Shown piece by piece: positions 1-5,741 of a stretch of DNA of 5,741 nucleotides. The notes beneath the pieces were generated by a model. It had not been told where the DNA came from and searched no databases. It was given only the letters and a program-made list of their open reading frames with translations. Position 1 is the first letter of the stretch. Every line of letters starts with the position of its first letter. A program made the position numbers and the translations under genes. Origin of the DNA: an uncultured Verrucomicrobia subdivision 3 bacterium (GTDB lineage Bacteria; Verrucomicrobiota; Verrucomicrobiae; Limisphaerales; CAMLLE01); assembly GCA_946480555.1 (NCBI GenBank), contig CAMLLE010000231.1, positions 1 through 5,741 on the forward strand. Direction: 5' to 3'.

Positions 1-176
1 GTGACGTTCGCGGCGAGAACGACGTTCGTTTCGAAGGTCAAACTCACGATGCCGCTCAGTTGGATTTTCACCTTCGCGTTCGTGCTGTTGTCGCGCAATC
101 CGAGCACGAGGTTCAGCGGCTGCAACGGATTCACGATCGCACCGGCCGCCGGGCTCACAATGCTGAAGCCCGGCCT
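1..176 (-). other. Ig-like domain 6 (cut by the window edge)
   Basis: Residues 1856-1913 open with 'RPGFSIVSPAAGAIVNP', the I-x-S-P-x-x-G-A-x-V start common to many bacterial Ig-like modules. They continue with 'LNLVLGLRDNSTNAKVKIQL' and a further strand 'IVSLTFETNVVL' up to the window edge. The gene runs on past position 1 (bases 1-2 are two bases of a codon split by the edge), so the rest of this domain, and any C-terminal anchor or sorting signal, lies outside the window. Confidence 0.6.
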
Positions 177-3100
177 CGTGCCGTCCGTGACGGAATAATC
201 GAGCATCACTTCGGCCGACTTCTCGCCGGACGAATCCGTCGCTTGCGCGAAGAACTGAAGCGGTGCGCCTGCGACGTTGGTCGCCGGAATCGTGAAGGTC
301 AGATTGGTCGTCGCGCCGCTGCTGAAGTGGCGGATGGTCTGAATCGCGCCGACGCCAACGAGCGTGATGTTTGTGACCTGATTATCGTCCGTCGCGCTCA
401 ACGCAAAGCTGAGTTCCTGGCTCGTCGCCACAGGACCGTTGGTTGGATTCAAGCGCACGAGCGACACGGTCGGCGCGAGGTTCGGCACCACTTCCACTTC
501 GATCTGGCGCACTTCGCCGTCGTTGCCGAACTGATCGGTGGCAATCGCCTGCAGGCGCACCACGCCGTTCGTCGGCAGTTGCACCGAGCCGATGTAGGGC
601 GAACCGGCCGCGAATGAGATCGGTTCCAGTTCCTTGAAGAAGCGCACCGTCGCTTCCGTTTCCGGCTGCGCCAGGATGGCTTCGACCGGCACCGTTGCAC
701 CCGCGACGGGCGAGCCGTTCAACTTCAACGTCGCAATCGCCGGCCCATGCGTATCGAGCGTGGAGAACGTCGCCGTCAGCGGTTCCGCGGCGAAGCGATT
801 GTCCGCGAGGTCGAACAGATTGCTGATGACCATCGTGTAGGTGCGGTTCGGCACCAGCGGCGACGCGGGCACGAAGGCCAGAATCTTGCCGTCGGCGCTG
901 AGATTTGCTGTGCCGGGCACGTTGCCATTGACGTCGCTGAGCGCGAAATGGATTCCGGTGTTCTTCAGCGGCTCGTTGAAGGTCACGCGCATGGCAGCGA
1001 GCGGATCGACCTGCACCGCGCCGTTCGTCGGGAAGATCGAGACGAGCAGCGGCGGATCGTCATCGCGCGTCGTGAACGTGCTGACGAACAACGCCGGCGT
1101 GTTACGGCCCACGAGATCGCTCGGGCCGGTTGCGATCAGCTTGCCCAGCGCATCGCGGCGTTCGCCACTGATGATAGCCAGCTCGTAAGTCGTGAGGCTG
1201 CGCAACGGCTGCGATGGCGTGAGGCGGATCACGCGCGGCTTGCCGTCGTCGGGATGCGGCTGGAGCGAAACCGTGGCGCGCACGATGTTCGTCGGTCCGC
1301 GGAGGTAAATGCCGTTCGTATTTCCATTCACGCTCGAAGCCAGCAGCGCTTCCTGGAACGTGATTTCAACGGAGCTGTTGATCGAAACGCCCACCGCGGT
1401 TGCGACCGGATTCAGGTTCGTGATGGTCGGATAATCTTCGTCGAGCCGCAGGTCGCCGAGATCGACGATCTGGCCGTTCGTGGCGAGGCTGCCGAATTCC
1501 TTGATCAGCCCGTTGAACTTCAGCGCGCTGGCTTCCAGCGTGAACTGGCCCATCGGCACATTCGTGAAACCGAATCGGCCGTCAAGATCGGTCGAGACGA
1601 TCGATACGCCCGCCGCGCTGCTTTGCGAATTGAACTTGAGGATGACGAGATTCGTCGGCACGGAAGCCGACCCATCGGCGCGCACGATGCGGCCCATCAC
1701 CACGCCGCTGGGTGCGAGCGTCAGGCGAAAGCTGTTCGTGGTGTCGTGCGCGGCGATCGTTCCGTTCGTGGTCGCCGAGAGCGACTGGCTTTCGGCGATC
1801 AGGCGGAAGTTGCCGACCGGGATGTTCGGAATGACGAACTTGCCTTCCGCATCGGAAACGAGATTGCCGCGGACCTGCCGCTGAAACGGATCGCTGAGAA
1901 ACTCCACCTTGAGCGTCGCAAACGGAACCGGCACGAGCCCCGTGCTGTTGAAGACCTGGCCCGCCGCCGCGCCGACGCCGTTCAAGCGAACGGTGACCGC
2001 GTTGCTCGGGGTGCTGCTCGTGAGCGTGATGTTCGTTAAGCCGACGTTGAACGTCTCCGCGGGGTTCAATGCCGACGCTCGGATTGAGACACCGCCAATC
2101 TTGAGATCGTCGAAGAAGGCTTCGCCGTTCAGATCCGCGTCCTTTATTCCGCCTCCGAACGCGGCAGCGCTGACTCGAACATTTGTCGCGGGCGTCACGC
2201 CATCGGGCCTGACCACGCGGACGAGCAGCTGCCCTTTCGGCTCCTTCGCGGGCAACGTGAGATTCACCGTCAGCGACGGCGCGTTGTCGGGCATGTTGAC
2301 GATCTGATAAGCGCCGCGGCTGGGATTCAACACCGAAGCCGACAAGCCATAGCTGCCCGGCGTCACGCCGGGGAACACGAACCCGCCGTCCGGTCCGGTC
2401 GTCACGCTGCGGAAGAGAGAAAGGCCGTCGCGCGGCTGCAATTGCACTTCCACGCCCACCAGCGGCTGGGCATTGCCGCTTTCGAAAACCTGGCCGCGAA
2501 TTTCGCCGAGCGGCTGTTCGGTCAGATTCACCACCGCCTGTTGATCCACGTAGCTGAGCGACACCGAACCCGCCGCCGAACGTCCCGTGACCGGGTCCAT
2601 CGCGACGATGCGATACGTGCCGAGCGGAACGCCGGTCGCGAGATAATTTCCGTTCGCGTCGGTCGGAACGTTCGCCACGCTGCCAATTGCGACACGCGCA
2701 CCGGAGATCGGCGAGCCGTCTGAAAGATGCCGGAACGTGCCGCGCACGCTGCCGACGCCACCGAGCGTCAGCGTCGCACTGGCGAGCTGGCCATTCGTCA
2801 CGGTCATGCCGATGCGCTTTTCCAACGTGACACTCGCGGTCGTGTAACGCACGAGCAGCTGATACGAACCCGGGATCAAGTTGCCGGTTTCGTAAACGCC
2901 GTTGCTCGCGGTCTGGCCATCGCGGATTTCGCGGAACACGCCGCCATCCAGATTCACAAACGCGCCCGCCGCCGGCTGGCCATTCGCTTGGAGCACCGTC
3001 AATTTCAAATCGCCCAATCCCAGCAACGGCACTTCCACAAAGTTCGTCATGCCCGCCGTGACGTAAGCTTGCACTTTGCCGCGGTAACCGGTGAGCGGAT

Positions 3101-5741
3101 CGACCGCGGTCACGCTGTAGTAACCGGCGGGAATCTGCATTTGATTGTCGAAGAATCCGTTCGTATCCGTCGTGTTCACGATGCCCGGGCCAAACGAAGT
3201 CGTCACTTCAACGCCAGCGCCCGCCACGGTGCCGTCGGGATAAACCACGCGTCCCGCCAGCCGGCCGTGCGTGTCTCGGCGGGGCGGGAATTGCATTACG
3301 AGATTCGTGACGTTCGGTTGCAGATCAGTCGTGCGACCGCTTTCCGACAACACCACGGTGTAAAATGGCGACGCCACCTGAATGCCCCAATCACCCACCA
3401 TCAACCGGCCGGGGAATGAAAACTCGCCCGTCGCGGCATCGCTGTCCTTGTCGCCAATGATCGTCATCGTCGGCGCGCCGTTCTCGGCACGGCCCAAACC
3501 GGTCAAGCGCACGCGCGCGCCGATCGGAACCGATTGATCGTTCAGGACAATGCCGCTCACGGAACCCACCGGGAAGTAGCGGATATCCGCCGTGCCGGTG
3601 TCGCCGTCTGCCAATACGCGCGTCTTGGTGTATCCCCACGTGCCGGGATTGACGTTGGTGTACGTCGGCGTCACGCCCGCATAGAGCGCGAAGGCGTCGC
3701 TGACCGCCGCCATGATTTCGTCCTCGGACGCGTTCTCCAGATCTTCGATCAATTCATCGACGGGCTTGGTCACGGGCGGTGCGGGCGCGCTGACGGTGTA
3801 TTCGCCGGGCGCGATGTTGATGAACTTGAAGAAGCCGCTGTCGTTGACCTTGGTCCAAAGGAAGCCTTTCTCAACAGGAATGGCGACGTTGATGCCGGTG
3901 ATGGCATTTCCCTTCGCGTCGCGCACCTGACCAGCGATCACGCCCGCCGGACGCAATCGCACCACGATGAAATTCGTCACGCCCGGCAGCACCTCCAGCG
4001 TGGAACTGCCGAGTCGCGGGAAACCTTGCGGCGCGAGATGACCTTCGAGACCCGCGCTGATCTTTCGCTGGCCAACGGGAACGCCGGTCAGCGTGAACAA
4101 GCCATTCGCATCGGTGCGCACAATCGCGCTGCCGCCAGCAACCAGCGCTTGCGCGACCGGAACACCAGCACTGTTCTCCACGCGTCCAACGACGACTGAA
4201 GTTCCTTCGAGCGCCACCGAAACGTAGTTCTGCCCATTCGCCGCGAGAGTAACACCGCTGCGCTCTCCTTTACGCCGGCCGTCTTCGGAAATGGCGATCA
4301 CCTGATACTGCCCCACCGGGATGTCGCCCAACTGCCAGTAACCATCGGCGTCGCTGGTGGTGATGCCGACCACGCCATGAATGCCGCGCACAAACACCTG
4401 TGCGTTCTGATGCTTCGTGACGTTGTCCGCTTCCGTGACCACGCCGCGAATCGTTGTGCGGACAATTTCTTCCTGCGTCGGCGCGGTGAGCTGAATCACG
4501 AGATCGGCGACTTCGCCCACCTGCGTCAGCACGCCCGCGATGGTGCGGAACTGGCCGAGGCCGGTCTTGACCTGAACCGAGAACTGGCCGAGCGGAACTC
4601 CGTTGAATTGAAACCGCCCGTTCGCATCGGCAAACACGCCGCGCCCGAGTTCGCGCGAATTGCGGTCCGGGAACAAGTTCACTGCCGCATTGGCTGCGGG
4701 CGAAATTCCATCCGCGGCAATGACGCGACCCGTCACCGTTCCACGTCCACGGAATCGCAGCGCCACCGCGATCTCCTGTCCCTGCATGCCGTCGCGATAC
4801 TCGATGCGATCCGTCCAGATCGCGCGATCCAGCCCTTCCGCCAGCGCGACCGCCTGGGTCAAGTTCGTCACGCCCAGCGTCGCGACAATGTTGGACTGCG
4901 CCGCCTGCAGCAGAAGCCGGTCACGATCGAAGTAGCTGCCGCGATACGATTTTAGGAGCAGATCGATGGCCTCGGCGCTCAGCCCGCCCATGTCGGTGGC
5001 GGAAATCGTGTAAGGCACGCCCGCCAGCACGAAGTCGAACGTGAAGCGTCCTTCCTCGTCGGTGAACACCTGCGAAATGCTCGACGTGTCCTGGTCGCAA
5101 CGATCGAACGGATCCTTGTAGAGATCGTTCATCGTGAGTGTGACCGGGATGTTCGCGGCAGGGCTGCCATCGGCGCGCAGCACACGGCCGTTCACGGCGA
5201 CGCCTTCGGTGATCAGATTGCTGATCGGAAGCGAGTTGCTGACCATCAGGTTGCCGCGCGGATCGGCCACGCCGTTGACGGTCATCGTGCGCGGACGCAC
5301 CGCGCCGGTGCCCTGGCGCAGGTTCAGGATTGCGACGCGGCCGCCCGGTTGAATGCGAACGTGCTGCGCGGCGTTACCGTTCTCCAGCATGTAAGCCGAT
5401 GGAATGTTGACGTTCGTCTGCAACATCGGCTTGGAAAACAGCACGCCAAGAACGGTCCCGTAATTCCACGCCGCGGCGCCGAAGCAACTCGGCTTCGGAC
5501 GCACCGATTCGATTTCCGGCAACTGGCGAACGAGCAGCAGTTGCGGAGGCAGTTCGGTGATCGGCGTCACGACGCCGACGATGGTCTGGTCGGTGGAACC
5601 ATTGCAGGTGTTGTCGAGCTTCAGCTCATGCGAGGCGTCGCCAACCGTGTAGTGCACGCAGCTGCCGACCGGCGGATTGGCGACCGTCCAGCGAATCTGT
5701 TCGCCCGTGCCGTTGGTGCGGAGCGAAAGAATCGCGAACTC
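1..5741 (-). CDS. Giant modular protein with carboxypeptidase-regulatory-like and Ig-like repeats (internal fragment, both ends missing)
   Basis: The frame is open across the whole window: 1,913 codons from 5741 to 3, with no stop, start region or ribosome binding site in view. The translation reads as a continuous chain of beta-sandwich domains: one Big_5-type Ig-like domain, 13 carboxypeptidase-regulatory-like repeats, two more Big_5-type domains, then at least three Ig-like domains. It is rich in Gly, Val, Thr, Ala and Asn. It has only four cysteines, and I found no long hydrophobic segment. Such chains in bacteria are usually exported and serve as surface stalks, adhesins or spacers between functional ends; that role is inferred here. 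No catalytic motif is visible. Internal Met codons (for example residues 106 and 118) lie inside a domain and are not credible starts. Codon use is even throughout, with no frameshift. The open frame and domain types are secure; the function is unknown. Confidence 0.95.
177..482 (-). other. Ig-like domain 5
   Basis: Residues 1754-1855 begin 'NLAPTVSLVRLNPTNGPV' after the closing strand of the previous module, and run 'LSFALSATDDNQVTNITL', 'TTNLTFTIPATNVAG' and 'LQFFAQATDSSGEKS'. The A-P-x-V-x-L start, the central S-A-T-D-D and the closing F-x-A-x-A-x-D-x-x-G are features of repeated Ig-like/cadherin-like modules. It is of the same general type as the preceding domain but has no close sequence match to it, so it is not a recent duplicate. 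Confidence 0.62.
483..746 (-). other. Ig-like domain 4
   Basis: Residues 1666-1753 start with 'GPAIATLKLNGSPVAGATV' and end with 'GVVRLQAIATDQFGNDG'. The L-x-A-x-A-x-D-x-x-G-N pattern is the usual end of bacterial Ig-like and cadherin-like beta domains in large surface proteins. The middle ('ATVRFFKELEPI', 'YIGSVQLP') resembles the strand that describes a change in a bound variable in such modules. I cannot assign a precise family. It is structural by inference. Confidence 0.6.
747..1061 (-). other. Ig-like domain 3, Big_5 type (most typical copy)
   Basis: Residues 1561-1665 fit the Big_5 class closely. 'SIFPTNGAVQVDPLAAM' is the P-x-x-G-A-x-x-V-x-P opening and 'RVTFNEPL' is the V-x-F-x-x-P-[ML] strand. 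'LAFVPASPLVPNRTYTMVI' is the L-x-F-x-P-x-x-x-L-x-x-x-x-x-Y strand pair. 'NLFDLADNRF' closes it in place of D-x-x-G-N, followed by 'ATFST'. This is the best-conserved Ig-like copy in the window. It supports the calls made for the two weaker Big_5-type copies. Confidence 0.85.
1062..1439 (-). other. Ig-like domain 2, Big_5 type
   Basis: Residues 1435-1560 open with 'YPTITNLNPVATAVGVSINS' and 'VEITFQEAL', matching the family start (P-x-[IV]-x-x-x-x-P-x-x-x-x-x-V, then a V-x-I-x-F strand). They continue through 'GIYLRG', the strand 'RVIRLTPSQPLRSLTTYELAI' (cut here to its start: 'RVIRLTPSQPL', then 'TTYELAI') and a degenerate 'RRDALGK' in place of the D-x-x-G-N end. It follows repeat 13 with a linker of only a few residues and leads through 'FVSTFTT' into the next domain. 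It is a structural module with no visible active site. Confidence 0.7.
3576..3779 (-). other. Insertion in repeat 5, with an acidic predicted helix
   Basis: Residues 655-722 begin right after the core of repeat 5 ('APGEYTVSAPAPP'). Residues 662-689 include 'DELIEDLENASEDEIMAAVS' and carry nine Asp/Glu and no Lys/Arg in 28 positions, with the Leu/Ile/Ala spacing of an amphipathic helix. A Thr/Asn/Tyr/Gly-rich loop follows ('PTYTNVNPGTWGYTK'), then 'TADIRYFPVG', which looks like the displaced closing strand of repeat 5. The helix is shorter than the helical insertion in repeat 1 and not visibly similar to it in sequence. Its function is unknown. Confidence 0.6.
4800..4979 (-). other. Predicted alpha-helical insertion in repeat 1
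   Basis: Residues 255-314 interrupt repeat 1 between its core strand ('YTISATDMGGL') and its closing strand ('EIAVALRFRGRG'). The stretch is rich in Ala, Leu, Gln, Arg, Glu and Asp and poor in Gly and Pro, for example 'SAEAIDLLLKSYRG' and 'TQAVALAEGLDRAIWTDRIE'. This is unlike the Gly/Val/Thr-rich strands on either side. I read it as two or three helices forming a small subdomain in a beta-sandwich loop. No catalytic or metal-binding pattern is evident. The helical assignment is by eye only. Confidence 0.6.
5220..5519 (-). other. Ig-like domain 1, Big_5/SbsA type
   Basis: Residues 75-174 carry the marks of the bacterial Ig-like Big_5 class. An opening 'P-x-I-x-S-V-x-P' strand is followed by the strand 'GVLFSKPM' (family pattern: V-x-F-S-x-P-[ML]). 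Next comes 'SAYMLENG', a strand 'RVAILNLRQG', and the closing 'TMTVNGVADPRGN', which matches the usual 'ytltvsgvtDlaGN' end. The region between the first strand and 'FSKPM' contains Cys86 and is unusual for the family. Such domains act as non-catalytic structural modules. This one sits directly before the carboxypeptidase-regulatory-like array. Confidence 0.65.
5520..5741 (-). other. N-terminal segment of the fragment, two-cysteine beta region of unknown type
   Basis: This covers residues 1-74 of the fragment. It looks like the tail of a beta domain: 'IRWTVANPPVGSCVHYTVG' is followed by a short loop 'LDNTCNGSTDQT' and then a Val/Leu-rich strand region, 'PPQLLLVRQLP', leading into the next domain. 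Cys28 and Cys46 are 18 residues apart and could pair as a disulfide if the protein is exported; this is inference. I do not recognise a named family. The segment continues upstream outside the window, so its size and fold cannot be judged. Confidence 0.5.

Larger units (their letters stand above)
1440..5210 (-). repeat. Array of 13 diverged carboxypeptidase-regulatory-like (CarboxypepD_reg/transthyretin-like) domain repeats
   Basis: Thirteen protein repeats, mostly 80-100 residues, share one order of elements. An opening strand of the V-x-G-x-V type is followed by a D-G or N-G turn and a P-x-x-x-A-x-V strand. The core is T-D-x-x-G-x-F, then V-P-x-G-x-[YF]-x-[VIL]-x-[AV], and a closing V-x-L strand. 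Clear cores are 'TDANGLFTLTGVPVGQ' (repeat 4), 'TDANGNYLATGVPLGTY' (repeat 9), 'SDAEGKFVIPNIPVGNF' (repeat 12) and 'TDLDGRFGFTNVPMGQF' (repeat 13). Approximate + strand ranges, in protein order, are: R1 4740-5210 (with insertion), R2 4482-4739, R3 4200-4472, R4 3948-4199, R5 3576-3947 (with insertion), R6 3282-3575, R7 3015-3272, R8 2760-3014, R9 2520-2759, R10 2241-2510, R11 1980-2240, R12 1707-1979, R13 1440-1706. R6, R8 and R11 are the least typical; R8 and R11 lack the opening V-x-G-x-V glycine. DNA identity between units is low, so this is an old array. In known proteins this fold is a structural or binding beta-sandwich without catalysis. Confidence 0.88.

Noticed and set aside
1..198. 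Open frame starting at GTG at position 1 on the + strand
   Set aside because: It lies opposite the continuing minus-strand gene, has no ribosome binding site in view and no recognisable product.
60..617. Other + strand open frames in the same register (60-617, 2442-2723, 2727-3419, 3534-4199, 4377-4955)
   Set aside because: They have the same cause as the longer antisense frame. Each ends exactly at a rare TCA or CTA codon of the real gene, or at another in-register shadow stop, and their translations are low in hydrophobic residues and high in Arg.
449..700. Small minus-strand frames in other registers (449-700, 2528-2761, 3391-3639)
   Set aside because: They overlap the continuous domain-bearing frame in a different register, and their Arg/Ser/Cys-rich translations look like off-frame noise.
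747..2039. Long + strand open frame (430 codons) as a separate gene
   Set aside because: It pairs codon-for-codon with the minus-strand gene and gives an Arg/His/Ala-rich translation without any recognisable domain. It is explained by the rarity of TCA, TTA and CTA in the real gene. The opposite frame has clear domain structure through the same bases.
3420..3455. EF-hand-like D-x-D-x-D sequence in repeat 6 ('GDKDSDAATGEF')
   Set aside because: The spacing after the third Asp does not give a Glu at loop position 12. The stretch aligns with the T-D-x-x-G-x-F core of the other repeats, so it is simply that unit's turn.
1440..5210. DNA-level tandem repeat, CRISPR or recent duplication
   Set aside because: The repetition is in the protein only. 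At the DNA level units share only short words, such as those encoding D-A-N-G and T-N, with no constant repeat and spacer lengths.
5378..5426. Internal Met codons of the minus frame (residues 106 and 118) as a translation start
   Set aside because: They fall within the first Ig-like domain, the reading frame is open and domain-like upstream of them, and no signal peptide follows them.

Overview
The window is one uninterrupted stretch of coding sequence on the minus strand. The frame whose codons occupy + strand triplets starting at multiples of 3 stays open from position 5741 down to position 3: 1,913 sense codons, no stop, and neither the true start nor the true end of the gene. I translated it by hand in full. 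No intergenic space, RNA gene, promoter, terminator, mobile element or CRISPR array is visible. All other open frames, including long ones on the + strand, are shadows of this gene.

The product is the middle of a giant, probably secreted or surface-attached, all-beta modular protein. From the N-terminal side of the fragment (right end of the window) to the C-terminal side (left end), the layout is as follows. (1) About 75 residues hold two of the fragment's four cysteines. (2) One Ig-like domain is of the Big_5/SbsA type ('FSKPM', 'GVADPRGN'). (3) A tandem array of 13 strongly diverged carboxypeptidase-regulatory-like (transthyretin-like beta-sandwich) repeats covers about 1,260 residues. Repeats 1 and 5 each carry a likely alpha-helical insertion. 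(4) Two further Big_5-type domains follow. (5) At least three Ig/cadherin-like beta domains come last, the final one cut by the window edge. The array is therefore bracketed by Ig-like domains. No catalytic domain, signal peptide, membrane anchor or sorting signal lies inside the window; any of these would lie in the missing ends.

Base composition is about 60% G+C (estimated from a few lines only), and codon use is uniform from end to end with no sign of a foreign insert. Giant Ig-like/CarboxypepD_reg proteins with very many Thr-Asn dipeptides remind me of environmental Verrucomicrobiota (Limisphaerales/Pedosphaera-like), but that is a low-confidence impression. Acidobacteriota, Planctomycetota or Myxococcota are not excluded. 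With a single gene present, nothing can be said about operon partners.

I see no clear new multi-gene system. The points most worth a second look are the size and architecture of the protein, the two helical insertions that break the beta-repeat pattern, the strong Thr-Asn over Asn-Thr bias, and the confinement of all cysteines to the N-terminal ninth of the fragment.
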